From the NCBI GenBank assembly GCA_038239345.1, contig JBBSEX010000005.1:62001-126000 (forward strand): a stretch of DNA of 64,000 nucleotides, read 5' to 3'. A program made the position numbers and the translations under genes. Below, piece by piece: positions 35,581 through 43,777 of the stretch. Under the pieces are notes generated by a model that searched no databases, was not told the origin of the DNA, and saw only the letters and a program-made list of their open reading frames with translations. Positions within the stretch are counted from its first letter, which is position 1, and the number at the start of each line of letters is the position of its first letter. The DNA is from JBBSEX01 sp038239345 (GTDB lineage: Bacteria; Acidobacteriota; Terriglobia; Bryobacterales; Bryobacteraceae).

Positions 35581-37008
35581 CTAATTCGCCGGAAGCCGGG
35601 GGGCGATGAAGTCGGCAACTTTTGTGGCCGACGGCGGGTCCAGGTTGGCCAACACGGCTATCACGTAACCGGAATCGGGATAAATGCGTAGTTCGCCGTT
35701 CATACCCGGGGCTCCCCCGCCGTGTCCGAACCAGTGATCGCCATTAGCCGTTGATTCAAAGAATCCGTAAGCATATTTGGCTGGCCCGGCGTCCATCTTG
35801 CCCGTGGTCAATTGCGTTGTATGCTCGGGGTCCAGCAGTTTATTTGCGTTGAGCGCGGTAGCGAATCGGACGAGATCGCCAACTGTCGAGTAGCCGCCAC
35901 CGGCGGAGGTTCCACGATAAGGAAGAGTGTCGGTATTGGGTTTGACTTTGTGGTCCGTATTGAAGCGCGTATAGCCGGTGGAGCGATCGGCAACGGGCTG
36001 GCTTTCCGGAAGTGAATCCGTGCGAGTCATGCCGGCGGGCTTGAAAATATGTTCCCGCACATAGTCGTAGTAGCTCTGGCCCGAGACCTTCTCAACGATC
36101 GCGCCGAGAAGTAAATAGCCGTAATTACTGTACTCAAAGCGGCTGCCGGCGGCGAATTCCGGCGCGCGCTTGCCGAACAGTGCTATGTAATCCTTAATTT
36201 CTTTCAACTGCGTCCGATGGGATTCGAACTCCGGGCCGAAGAAGTCTCCCGTGCCACCGCTGTGTGTCAGCAGGTTGTGGATGGTTACGCGATTCGCGAT
36301 TTCGGCGTTCGGATAGTCCGTCAAATGTTTTCCAACCAAATCGGATACGCGCAGTTTGCCTGCTTGGGCCAATTGCAGAATAGCGACGGCCGTGAACATC
36401 TTGTTCATCGATCCGAGACGGAACACGGTATCGAGCTTGTTGGGTACGCGCTTCTCACGATCGGCCAGCCCGTACGACTGCTGAAAGACCGGAGTGCCGT
36501 TCTTGGCGACGAGAACCGTGCCGGCGAATTGGTCGGCGGCGGCCCATTCAACTAGTTTGGATTTAAGAGCGGTGATCGCGGCGCTTTCGGCCATCCGCGG
36601 CGTGGATGCCGCCATCCCTTCGGGTGGCGGAACCAGTTCAGCCCGGAAGTTCAAGACCTTGTTCGGGGCGACACCGTCCACAATGAATTGAAAACTCGCG
36701 TAACGATCGGAATCGCGCTCCTTGATCAGACCCTTCAGAATCGTGCCGGTGGATTCTGTAACCTTCATCAGATCAAAACCACCGGTTTGGTTTCGCAGGC
36801 CGATCAGGCGCTCGGCGTTCTTTGCGCCGTCGGCAAAATTGCTCTGGAGAAACGCCGTGATCGCCTGATTATTTCCAGCATCGAATACCTTCATCCAGGC
36901 GGCGAACTGACGGCCGGCGACGGTATCGGGAGGCGATGTCTGAGCTCCCGCGGGCATCGCGATCCCGGCGGAAATCGCCGTAAACAGAAGGGCTTTGACA
37001 AGAGTCAT
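35581..37008 (-). CDS. Secreted serine hydrolase, class C beta-lactamase family (3)
   Basis: Protein of 475 residues with a signal peptide (1-22, AGIAMPAGAQ). It has an extra N-terminal domain (about 30-135, AWMKVFDAGNNQAITAFLQSNF) before the serine hydrolase fold. Ser200-Met-Asn-Lys203 (FRLGSMNKMFTAVAI) and Tyr-Ser-Asn (RFEYSNYGYLLLGAIVE) are the catalytic marks, with the third motif in HWFGHGGGAPG. Differs from the other two copies in this window by that N-terminal domain and by the missing C-terminal sheet. Frame open upstream to 37179 but without family residues; the ATG at 37008 is chosen for its leader peptide. Confidence 0.85.
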   Translation of the reverse strand: MTLVKALLFTAISAGIAMPAGAQTSPPDTVAGRQFAAWMKVFDAGNNQAITAFLQSNFADGAKNAERLIGLRNQTGGFDLMKVTESTGTILKGLIKERDSDRYASFQFIVDGVAPNKVLNFRAELVPPPEGMAASTPRMAESAAITALKSKLVEWAAADQFAGTVLVAKNGTPVFQQSYGLADREKRVPNKLDTVFRLGSMNKMFTAVAILQLAQAGKLRVSDLVGKHLTDYPNAEIANRVTIHNLLTHSGGTGDFFGPEFESHRTQLKEIKDYIALFGKRAPEFAAGSRFEYSNYGYLLLGAIVEKVSGQSYYDYVREHIFKPAGMTRTDSLPESQPVADRSTGYTRFNTDHKVKPNTDTLPYRGTSAGGGYSTVGDLVRFATALNANKLLDPEHTTQLTTGKMDAGPAKYAYGFFESTANGDHWFGHGGGAPGMNGELRIYPDSGYVIAVLANLDPPSATKVADFIAPRLPAN

Positions 37009-37098
37009 CGCATCGATAGACGTGTCACGGCGAATTTGGTGTCGGTATACCAGTTGGCGCAGGTACGATCCGCATCGCCAGATGCTACATTGAGACAA

Positions 37099-37473
37099 AT
37101 GATGGAAAGTTACCGCAGGTTCGTAACCGGTCCCGACCCGTTTGGCCGCGCCTGGGAGGTGGAATATTCCTGGCTGCAAACCGCCACTTCAATTCGTCAC
37201 GCCGATACGGTGGATGTGAAATTTATTATCTGGACCACCGGCGAATCGAAACAGGAAAAGGTAATCGCGTTGCCGCATCCCGATCTGCTGGCGCTGAGCA
37301 AGAAGAACGGACATGCTTTGACGGATGCATGGTGTTTGAAGCTCGCCGGATTGCATTTGAAGCACATGGTGGAGACAGGCGAAGACATGGAAAAGACGCT
37401 GATCACCGCTTCCCTGCCGGAGATGGAAGCCAACGCCGCCTTGATCGATACAGCGATACACGCACAATCCTAG
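37099..37473 (+). CDS. Small protein of unknown function
   Basis: Protein of 124 residues without signal or membrane segment. It starts MMESYRRFVTGPDPFGRAWEV and contains DTVDVKFIIWTTGESKQEKVIALPHPDLL with later KLAGLHLKHMVETGEDMEKTLIT. No family recognised; the residues are evenly soluble and the codon pattern is like its neighbours, so I take it as genuine. Start: tandem ATG at 37099/37102, weak GAGACA leader. The frame is open far upstream across the antisense side of the hydrolase, which is a shadow. It diverges from the hydrolase start by 90 bases. Confidence 0.65.
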   Translation: MMESYRRFVTGPDPFGRAWEVEYSWLQTATSIRHADTVDVKFIIWTTGESKQEKVIALPHPDLLALSKKNGHALTDAWCLKLAGLHLKHMVETGEDMEKTLITASLPEMEANAALIDTAIHAQS

Positions 37474-37475
37474 AC

Positions 37476-37495
37476 ATTTTGTATTCTATTTTGTA
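37476..37495 (+). promoter_or_regulatory. Direct repeat ATTTTGTA-N4-ATTTTGTA upstream of the zinc-ribbon operon
   Basis: A perfect 8-base direct repeat with a 12-base period, the only AT-rich patch in the 116-base leader before 37590. It may be part of a promoter or an operator. Confidence 0.25.
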
Positions 37496-37589
37496 GTCAT
37501 GCGGAGCCGGAAGAAACTTAGCTGGCGTTTCAATCCGGCCTGAGCCTGCATCACGTTATTTATCTCGAGCACCGGAAAGGAGGAAGCGG

Positions 37590-37823
37590 ATGGTGAATTG
37601 TCCAATGTGCGATGCGGTACTCGACGTCGAGGAAGAAGAATTGGACGAAGGCGACGAACTCACCTGTGAAGAGTGCGGCGCCAATTTGAGCGTCTCAAGC
37701 GTATCGCCGCTTGAGTTGGGGTCGGCCGAGGACGGAGACGAGGAAGAGGAGGACTTCAACCTCGACAAGGACGACAAGGACGACGAAGAGGAAGAAGAGG
37801 AAGAGGATGAAGATTGGAAGTAG
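37590..37823 (+). CDS. LysW-like zinc-ribbon protein with long acidic tail
   Basis: Protein of 77 residues. Cys4-x2-Cys7 and Cys26-x2-Cys29 form a zinc ribbon almost identical in layout to LysW/ArgW carriers (VNCPMC, LTCEECGANLSV, followed by SPLELG). From about residue 46 it becomes a run of Asp/Glu with few Lys. In true LysW the protein ends EDWGE and the terminal Glu accepts alpha-aminoadipate or glutamate; here the end is EDEDWK, so that carrier chemistry is unlikely in the same form, and no LysX/ArgX ligase is visible. The ATG has a strong AAAGGAGG site. Its last 17 bases overlap the next gene. Confidence 0.75.
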   Translation: MVNCPMCDAVLDVEEEELDEGDELTCEECGANLSVSSVSPLELGSAEDGDEEEEDFNLDKDDKDDEEEEEEEDEDWK

Positions 37824-38166
37824 GCTTCTTCTACTTGCGCTTGCTACCGGTCTGCTCTCTGGCACCGATCGGAAACAGCAGACACAGACATACGCGATAG
37901 TAGGCGGCACGGTATTCCGCGAATCTGGTTTCGCGCTGCCCGGAGCGGAGGTAGCGATCTCACAAACGGGTGTCCCCAAACCCAAAAAGATGAAGGCAAC
38001 TTCAGATTCCCGTGGCGAGTTCGCATTTCGGGTTCCCACCGTGGCGGCGCGATACACTGTTAGTGTCGCCGCGAAAGGCTATGCCCATCAGGAGAAATCC
38101 GTCTCAGTGGATGGCGAAGTCCGTGAAGACGTAACCTTTAGCTTGGCGCCGGAATCGAAAGAGTAG
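37807..38166 (+). CDS. Secreted carboxypeptidase-regulatory-like domain protein (1)
   Basis: Protein of 119 residues: signal peptide (1-19, SRLLLLALATGLLSG) and one CarboxypepD_reg-like beta sandwich (about 30-115, VGGTVFRESGFALPGAEVAISQTG, SDSRGEFAFRVPTVAARYTVSVAAKGY). Such modules are common in acidobacterial secreted and TonB proteins, where they bind or space other domains. ATG at 37807 lies within the acidic tail of the zinc-ribbon gene, using its GAAGAGG as ribosome site, so the pair is translationally coupled by a 17-base overlap. A longer start at 37711 would only read the acidic run in another frame and is rejected. Confidence 0.8.
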   Translation: MKIGSRLLLLALATGLLSGTDRKQQTQTYAIVGGTVFRESGFALPGAEVAISQTGVPKPKKMKATSDSRGEFAFRVPTVAARYTVSVAAKGYAHQEKSVSVDGEVREDVTFSLAPESKE

Positions 38167-38176
38167 GGAGATCCAT

Positions 38177-38545
38177 ATGAAGCCGCAAATGCTCTGGACC
38201 ATGTTGCTTGTCTCGGTGCTCGCGCTGGTGTTATCGACGAGTGGAAGCGCTCAGGATAAAAAGCAGAAGAAGCTGGATGCCACCACTCGTTCGGTACAAG
38301 GCGAAGTGATGGATCAAGCCGAGGCTCCGGTGAATGCGGCTGTCGTGCAGATTAAGGACACGAAGACTCTGCAGGTGCGCTCGTTCATCACCAAGGAAGA
38401 TGGAACCTATCACTTCTTCGGGCTAAGCACCAACGTCGATTACGAATTAAAAGCCGACGCTAAGGGCGCTACCAGCGGGACCAAGACGCTGACGGTTTTC
38501 GACGATCGCAAGACTGCCGTCGTGAATCTGAAGCTCGGAAAGTAG
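38177..38545 (+). CDS. Secreted carboxypeptidase-regulatory-like domain protein (2)
   Basis: Protein of 122 residues with a signal peptide (1-24, SVLALVLSTSGSAQD) and a CarboxypepD_reg-like domain: SVQGEVMDQAEAPVNAAVVQIKDTK, EDGTYHFFGLSTNVDYELKADAKG and the last strand KTAVVNLKLG. It is a shorter relative of the protein before it, with a GGGAG ribosome site 8 bases before ATG. Same operon (11-base gap). Probably a binding or structural module in the periplasm. Confidence 0.8.
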   Translation: MKPQMLWTMLLVSVLALVLSTSGSAQDKKQKKLDATTRSVQGEVMDQAEAPVNAAVVQIKDTKTLQVRSFITKEDGTYHFFGLSTNVDYELKADAKGATSGTKTLTVFDDRKTAVVNLKLGK

Positions 38546-38546
38546 T

Positions 38547-39119
38547 ATGAAAGCGATCTGGACGTTACCGTTTATTCTCATCGGGGCGGCGTGCGCTCAG
38601 GAATTCAAAGTTGGAAGTCCGGTAGCGAATTTTAGCTATAGCGACGTGCGGGGCAGCACGGCCAACTTCGATGGCCTTCGCGGGAAGACAACCGTGGTGA
38701 TCTTTATTTCGACAAACTGCCCGATCTCCAATGCCTACGACGAGCGCATGAACAGCCTGTATCGGGAATATTTCGCGAAGGGCGTTAACTTTCTGTTTTT
38801 GAATTCGAACAGCAATGAATCCGCCGCGGATGTGGCGGAGAATGCCAAGAATGTCGGCTTCGCGTTTCCCGTCTACAAAGATAATTTGAATGCCGCCGCC
38901 GACCGGTTTGGTGCGCAATCGACGCCGGAGAGCTATGGAATCGATCCGAGCGGCACGCTTCGCTATCACGGGTCGATCGACGATTCTGCGAATCCCACTC
39001 GTGTTACCCGCCATGGTTTACAGAGCGCGATTGATGCCGTGATGGCCGGCAAGGCGGTCAGCACGCCGGAGACGAAGGCATTTGGCTGCACGATCAAACG
39101 AGTGAGGCACGCATCATGA
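38547..39119 (+). CDS. Secreted thioredoxin-fold protein with single Cys active site
   Basis: Protein of 190 residues with a short leader (MKAIWTLPFILIGAACAQ) and an AhpC/TSA-like thioredoxin fold: SPVANFSYSDVRGSTANFDGLRGKTTVVIFISTNCPISNAYDERM. The active site has one Cys (NCPISN) instead of CxxC, as in peroxiredoxin-like thioredoxin relatives of Acidobacteriota and Planctomycetes; a second Cys near the end (AFGCTIKR) could be its partner. Probably handles periplasmic thiols. Only 1 base from the previous stop and 4-base overlap with the next ATG, so it is in the same operon. Confidence 0.8.
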   Translation: MKAIWTLPFILIGAACAQEFKVGSPVANFSYSDVRGSTANFDGLRGKTTVVIFISTNCPISNAYDERMNSLYREYFAKGVNFLFLNSNSNESAADVAENAKNVGFAFPVYKDNLNAAADRFGAQSTPESYGIDPSGTLRYHGSIDDSANPTRVTRHGLQSAIDAVMAGKAVSTPETKAFGCTIKRVRHAS

Positions 39120-39586
39120 AGATCGGAATCTTGGCTCTTCTCTTTCTCTCTATTGCCGGGGCTGGCGACAAGTTGACGTCTCTTGATGAGGCATCCTTCG
39201 CCAAGCTGTTAGCGGCGAATAAAGGTAAAGTTGTGCTGATCGACTTTTGGGCCACGTGGTGCGCCCCGTGCCGCGCGGAACTGCCGCAATTGATTAAACT
39301 GGACGCGAAGCTACGAGCGAAAGGTTTGCAACTGATTCCAATTTCGGCTGACGAACCGGAGAAAGAAGCGGATGCCAGAAAGACGCTGCGCCAAGCGGGT
39401 TTTTCAGACGCAGCCTACCTGAAAGTAGCCAAGGACGACGATAAATTCATCGATTCCGTGGATGCCAAGTGGGGCGGAGCGCTTCCCGCTCTGTTTCTCT
39501 ACGATCGCAATGGGCGTAAGGTGAAAGCGTTTGTCGGAGAGGCTTCGATGCAGGACGTCGAAGCCGCGATTACTAAACTTTTGTAG
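39116..39586 (+). CDS. TlpA-like thioredoxin domain protein
   Basis: Protein of 156 residues: signal peptide (about 1-17) and a thioredoxin fold with the redox pair in LIDFWATWCAPCRAELPQLIKL, the cis-Pro strand in WGGALPALFLYDRNG and the final helix. Such TlpA/ResA-like proteins reduce disulfides in exported proteins, for example apocytochromes. ATG overlaps the previous stop (ATGA). Last gene of the operon begun by the zinc-ribbon protein; a convergent secreted protein follows 1 base later. Confidence 0.85.
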   Translation: MKIGILALLFLSIAGAGDKLTSLDEASFAKLLAANKGKVVLIDFWATWCAPCRAELPQLIKLDAKLRAKGLQLIPISADEPEKEADARKTLRQAGFSDAAYLKVAKDDDKFIDSVDAKWGGALPALFLYDRNGRKVKAFVGEASMQDVEAAITKLL

Positions 39587-39587
39587 G

Positions 39588-40037
39588 CTACGGCTTTTCG
39601 ATTTCCGTCACTACACCATCGGTCAGCTTAATCACTACCACGCTTTTACCGTCCACGTTGTACCGCATGCTCTCCATCATGTGGTCGTCTTCCGGCATCG
39701 AAATACTGGATGATGGCTTGCCCAAACTCGCCAGAAGCTCCGCCCGGGCGATACCCGTTTTGACATTTACCAGACCGGCGATGACGTCTACTTTAGGGGC
39801 TTCCGGTTCGGGCGTCGATTTGGCTCGTGCCACGGGAGCCATGATGGTCTTGGGTTTTGCGCCATCCGTTCCGCTTGCCCGGCTCAGCGCCGATCCCATA
39901 TTCCCCAGCAGACTGCCCGCTTGCTTGCCTAAGCCAGCTCCCGATGCCCCGGCAGCTCCGGCCACGGACCCGTATTCCACCATCGTCTGCCCGAATGCCG
40001 CAGCCGTTAGAAACGAAAGTATGCAGATGAGTCGCAC
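39588..40037 (-). CDS. Small secreted protein, unknown
   Basis: Protein of 149 residues with a signal peptide (MRLICILSFLTAAAFGQ), a Gly/Ala/Ser-rich stretch (AGAAGASGAGLGKQAGSLLG), and a C-terminal 60-residue domain (VDVIAGLVNVKTGIARAELLASLGKPSSS to VVVIKLTDGVVTEIEKP) resembling SmpA/BamE-like small modules. The start is set at GTG 40037, because GGAGG lies 5 bases before it; the open frame runs back to 40091 without a ribosome site. It follows the TlpA-like gene at 40078 on the same strand. Confidence 0.65.
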   Translation of the reverse strand: MRLICILSFLTAAAFGQTMVEYGSVAGAAGASGAGLGKQAGSLLGNMGSALSRASGTDGAKPKTIMAPVARAKSTPEPEAPKVDVIAGLVNVKTGIARAELLASLGKPSSSISMPEDDHMMESMRYNVDGKSVVVIKLTDGVVTEIEKP

Positions 40038-40077
40038 AAACACCTCCACGATTCCCCAAGCATACCAAGCTTCTTTG

Positions 40078-40644
40078 TCAGCGTTCGGCAAGCAACTTCT
40101 GAATCATCGCGTCTATCGCATGAAATTCGGTTGAGCATGCGGCATGATCGCCAGTGCCGCCTTCGTGATATTCCCCGCCCGGATGAACATAGCGAATGAC
40201 ACCTTTTTTGTCCACCAGGAACGATACCGAAGTGTAATTGCGTTCCCTGCCGCGCATCCACCAGCGTTCCAGAGCGTCCCAATCCCCATCGAGGGCTACG
40301 GGAAATTGGAATTGATAACGATCGGAAGCCCTTCGTACACGCTCCAGATTCCAATCGCCGGGTGGCTTTGGATGGAAAATTCCAATCACCTGCAATCCCT
40401 TGCTTTGATACTTGCTTTGCAGATTTCGCAGGGCCGGAGCCGTGGCCGCGCAGAGGGAACATGTGTCCGTCCACCACCGCAACAAGACGACTTTACCCTT
40501 GAGATCGCCGATCTCCAGAGGCGGCGAATTGATCCACTTGCCAAGCTTGAGCTCGGGAGCCGCAACACCCAGGCGATCGCGGCCTTCACTCAAATCGGCC
40601 GAGAGACCCGCGGCCAACGCAAGAACCGCTAGCGAAATAATCAT
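40078..40644 (-). CDS. TlpA-like thiol-disulfide oxidoreductase
   Basis: Protein of 188 residues with a signal peptide (about 1-18, AGLSAD) and a thioredoxin fold: KVVLLRWWTDTCSLCAATAPALRNLQ, where CSLC is the redox pair, then LQVIGIFHPKPPGDW and SVSFLVDKKGVIRYVHPGGEYHEGG. TlpA-type proteins act in the periplasm on disulfides or cytochrome assembly. ATG overlaps the malic enzyme stop by 4 bases (ATGA), so it is probably co-expressed with maeB, an unrelated partner. Confidence 0.82.
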   Translation of the reverse strand: MIISLAVLALAAGLSADLSEGRDRLGVAAPELKLGKWINSPPLEIGDLKGKVVLLRWWTDTCSLCAATAPALRNLQSKYQSKGLQVIGIFHPKPPGDWNLERVRRASDRYQFQFPVALDGDWDALERWWMRGRERNYTSVSFLVDKKGVIRYVHPGGEYHEGGTGDHAACSTEFHAIDAMIQKLLAER

Positions 40645-42914
40645 ACCGACGGTACCCCTTGAGAGGCTTCCTGAGCCTCCACCACGGCGATGGCGGCTAC
40701 ATTGACAACGTCACTCACTTCCGCTCCCCGCTGCAGCACGTGCACCGGCTTCGACAGGCCCATCAGAATAGGACCGATGACTTCAGCACCACCCAATCGC
40801 GCCAGCAAACGATAAGCGATGTTGCTTGCTTCCAGACTCGGAAAGATCAAAACATTCGCGCCGCCGCGAAGCGTACTGAAGGGGTAAGTCGATTCGAGGA
40901 TCTCGGGAACGATGGCCGCGTCGGCCGTGATCTCGCCATCGATAATCAATTCTGGAGCCCGTTTCCGCACCAGTTCCACGGCGTTTCGCACTTTGTCCAC
41001 CAACGGATGCCGGTTACTTCCAAAGTTCGAGAAGGAAAGCATCGCCACCTTTGGCTCAACGTTAAAGCGGCGCGCCGTATTCGCTGTCGAGATTGCGATC
41101 TCAGCGAGATCTTCCGAGGTGGGTTCGATGTTGACCGTCGCGTCGGCCAGGAAATAGAGATGTCCGCGAGCGGTAATCAGCAGGTACATGCCGGACACTT
41201 TCTGGATGCCTTCCTTCAGCGGAATCACCTGCAAGGCGGGACGAATGGTATCGGGATAATCCTGCGAGATGCCGCTCACTAAACCATCCGCGGCGCCACC
41301 CCGCACCATCATCGAGCCGAATATGTTGCGGTCCAAAATCATCTCTCGGGCCTTCACCTGGGTGACGCCTTTGCGATGGCGCAGCTTGTAGAATTCCTCG
41401 GTGTAGCGATCCAGTTCCGGCGAATGGAGAGGGTCCACGATGGTCGCCCCATCCAGGTCTAGCCGCAGGGCAAGCACGGCCTCGCGAATCTTCCGCTCAT
41501 CTCCCAAGAGAATGGGCAGCGCGATTTTCTCATCCAGCAGAATCTGGCAGGCACGCAGAATCTTGCTGTTTTCCCCCTCGGGAAAGACGATGCGTTTCAC
41601 TTCGCTTTTCGCCTTCCGAACCATCATGCGCATCACATGGTGCGCTTTACCCAGGCGCCGCTCCAGTTGTTCGCGATACTCGTCGAGATTGATGGGCCGG
41701 CGGGCGACTCCGGTCTGCATCGCGGCTTCCGCCACAGCCATCGATTCCCACACCAGAACCCGGGGATCGAAGGGCGTCGGAATAATGTAGGTGGGGCCGA
41801 ACTCGAGCTTCTCCACGCCATAAGTGCGGCGCACCGAATCCGGTACGTCTTCCTTCGCCAATGCCGCTAAAGCACGGGTTGCGGCAAGCTTCATCTCATC
41901 GTTGATGGTGGTGGCTCGAACGTCAAGCGCGCCACGAAAGATGAAGGGAAAGCCCAGAACGTTATTTACCTGGTTCGGATAATCGGAGCGGCCAGTGGCA
42001 ACAATAGCATCCGGGCGGGCCGCGACCGCGACGTCATAAGGGATCTCCGGATCGGGATTTGCCAACGCGAAAATTACCGGCTTTGGCGCCATTCCCATGA
42101 TCATCGCGGCGCTCACGATGTTGCCCGCCGACAGACCGAAAAAGACATCGGCGCCTTGCAGAGCTTCAGTCAACGTGCGCTTGGCGGTGTGGCGCGCAAA
42201 CCGCGACTTCCAGGGGTTCATCTCCACTGCGCGGCCTTCATACACCACGCCATCCAGGTCGCACATCGTGATCTTGTCCAGCCGTACACCCAGCCGGACG
42301 AGGTGTCCCGCGCAGGAAATCGCACTCGCTCCCGCGCCGCTGAACACTACCTCCACCTCATCCAGTTTCTTGCCGACGATTTCCAGCGCATTCAACAGCG
42401 CGGCTCCGGAGATAATCGCCGTCCCATGCTGGTCATCGTGAAACACTGGAATGCGCATTGTCCGGCGCAGTTCTTCCTCAATCACGAAACATTCGGGCGA
42501 CTTAATGTCTTCGAGGTTAATTCCCCCGAAGGTAGGCTCAAGAAGCTGACAGGCGCGAATGAACTCTGCGCTATCTTGCGTGTCCAGTTCTAAATCGAAG
42601 ACGTCGATATCGGCGAAACGTTTGAAGAGAACCGCCTTGCCTTCCATCACCGGCTTACCGGCGGCGGCGCCAATATTTCCCAGTCCTAGCACCGCCGTGC
42701 CGTTCGTGATTACGCCCACCAGGTTACCCTTCGAGGTGTATTTATAAACCAGTTCCGGGTCGCGCTGAATCTCCAGGCAAGGCGCGGCCACCCCGGGCGT
42801 GTAAGCCAAACTGAGATCGCGCTGTGTCGTGAATGGCTTAGTGGATGTGATCGCGATCTTCCCCGGTGGATCGGAGGAGTGATACGCAAGCGCATCCTCT
42901 TTGCGAATAATCAT
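40641..42914 (-). CDS. maeB: NADP-type malic enzyme with phosphotransacetylase-like domain (MaeB)
   Basis: Protein of 757 residues. The first part (about 1-420) is the malic enzyme domain: SLAYTPGVAAPCLEIQRDP, GTAVLGLGNIGAAAGKPVMEGKA, NLEDIKSPECFVIEEELR, PVFHDDQHGTAIISGAALLNAL, VFSGAGASAISCAGHLVRLG and FALANPDPEIPYDVA. The C-terminal 330 residues match the PTA-like domain (KRIVFPEGENSKILRACQIL, GGAADGLVSGISQDYPDTIRPALQVI), which usually lacks transacetylase activity and responds to acetyl-CoA. It converts malate to pyruvate, CO2 and NADPH in the cytoplasm. Divergent from the export permease by 53 bases. Confidence 0.95.
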   Translation of the reverse strand: MIIRKEDALAYHSSDPPGKIAITSTKPFTTQRDLSLAYTPGVAAPCLEIQRDPELVYKYTSKGNLVGVITNGTAVLGLGNIGAAAGKPVMEGKAVLFKRFADIDVFDLELDTQDSAEFIRACQLLEPTFGGINLEDIKSPECFVIEEELRRTMRIPVFHDDQHGTAIISGAALLNALEIVGKKLDEVEVVFSGAGASAISCAGHLVRLGVRLDKITMCDLDGVVYEGRAVEMNPWKSRFARHTAKRTLTEALQGADVFFGLSAGNIVSAAMIMGMAPKPVIFALANPDPEIPYDVAVAARPDAIVATGRSDYPNQVNNVLGFPFIFRGALDVRATTINDEMKLAATRALAALAKEDVPDSVRRTYGVEKLEFGPTYIIPTPFDPRVLVWESMAVAEAAMQTGVARRPINLDEYREQLERRLGKAHHVMRMMVRKAKSEVKRIVFPEGENSKILRACQILLDEKIALPILLGDERKIREAVLALRLDLDGATIVDPLHSPELDRYTEEFYKLRHRKGVTQVKAREMILDRNIFGSMMVRGGAADGLVSGISQDYPDTIRPALQVIPLKEGIQKVSGMYLLITARGHLYFLADATVNIEPTSEDLAEIAISTANTARRFNVEPKVAMLSFSNFGSNRHPLVDKVRNAVELVRKRAPELIIDGEITADAAIVPEILESTYPFSTLRGGANVLIFPSLEASNIAYRLLARLGGAEVIGPILMGLSKPVHVLQRGAEVSDVVNVAAIAVVEAQEASQGVPSV

Positions 42915-42967
42915 TTGTCCCAGTTATGGTAGCGCGTGGCTACACCGCTACACTGATAAGACAAGGC

Positions 42968-43777
42968 ATGACATCGATTCCGGGGAAACATTTTGCGCGA
43001 AATTTGGTGACACGGCGGGCGTTGGTTTATCAGATGATGCGCCGCGATTTCCAACAGCGTTTTGTGGGTTCGGCCGCGGGCTGGCTGTGGGGAATCGTGC
43101 ATCCAGGCGTGATGCTGCTCACCTGGACGTATGTGTTTCAGGTCTGCCTCGGCATGACGCTGCCGAAAGAAGAACTCACTCAAAACTATCCAATTTTTCT
43201 GATCTGCGGCTTTCTTCCGTGGCTTCTATTTCAGGAGACGGTACAACGCTCGTCGATGTCGTTGATTGAGAATTCTAATTTGATAACGAAGACGGTTTTC
43301 CCGTCCGAAGTGATTCCGATTTCAATCTTCCTGTCGTCGATGCTGCATCACTTGCTGGCGCTGGGAATCACGATTGTGGCGATCGCGATCTGGTTGCACC
43401 AGATCAGTCCCATGCTGCTTTTATTGCCGCTATATATGGTGCTTATTGGAATGTTCGCAGTGGGAATCGGCTGGGTGGTGGCAGGGTTACAGGTGTATAT
43501 TCGCGACACGGCGCAAGTGGTTACCGTTGTCTTAAATCTCTGGTATTGGCTTACGCCGATTATGATCGCGGAATCGAAAGTGCCGCAGCGATTTCGCTTT
43601 TTGGTAGCGATGAACCCGATGTCGTACGTCGTACACGCTTACCGCGCCCGCTTGTTATCGACCCAGTGGCCGAGCCTGGCTGAATTCGCTGTGATCTTTG
43701 CCTATGCCGCCGCAGCCCTGGTCATTGGCGGGCTTTTTTTCCGCCAACTAAAGCGGGGATTCGCCGACGTGCTTTAG
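42968..43777 (+). CDS. ABC-2 type polysaccharide/polyol export permease
   Basis: Membrane protein of 269 residues with six helices of the Wzm/KpsM/TagG type: LVYQMMRRDFQQRFVGSAAGWLWGIVHPGVMLLTWTYVF, FLPWLLFQETVQRSSMSLIENSNLI, NLWYWLTPIMIAESKVP and FLVAMNPMSYVVHAYRARL. These export O-antigen, capsule or teichoic acid precursors with a separate ATPase. No ATPase is next to it here, so the partner must lie elsewhere. ATG at 42968 with AAGG; the frame opens 14 codons earlier. The last 4 bases overlap the DUF2950 gene stop. Confidence 0.82.
   Translation: MTSIPGKHFARNLVTRRALVYQMMRRDFQQRFVGSAAGWLWGIVHPGVMLLTWTYVFQVCLGMTLPKEELTQNYPIFLICGFLPWLLFQETVQRSSMSLIENSNLITKTVFPSEVIPISIFLSSMLHHLLALGITIVAIAIWLHQISPMLLLLPLYMVLIGMFAVGIGWVVAGLQVYIRDTAQVVTVVLNLWYWLTPIMIAESKVPQRFRFLVAMNPMSYVVHAYRARLLSTQWPSLAEFAVIFAYAAAALVIGGLFFRQLKRGFADVL

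Noticed and set aside
18716..37008. Reading the three serine hydrolases as antibiotic resistance beta-lactamases
   Set aside because: The motifs fit the broad class C/esterase family; nothing here shows true beta-lactamase function.
36688..37098. Upstream part of the frame ending at 37473
   Set aside because: It is antisense to the serine hydrolase; only the part from 37099 looks like a gene.
37711..37806. Upstream extension of the first carboxypeptidase-regulatory-like gene
   Set aside because: It only re-reads the acidic tail of the zinc-ribbon gene in another frame, giving an Arg/Thr-rich run.
37730..37820. GAGGAAGA-rich run as a microsatellite
   Set aside because: It encodes the Asp/Glu tail of the zinc-ribbon protein and is not a regular repeat.
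37590..37823. Calling this gene lysW of the lysine pathway
   Set aside because: The terminal EDWGE acceptor and all partner enzymes are absent here.
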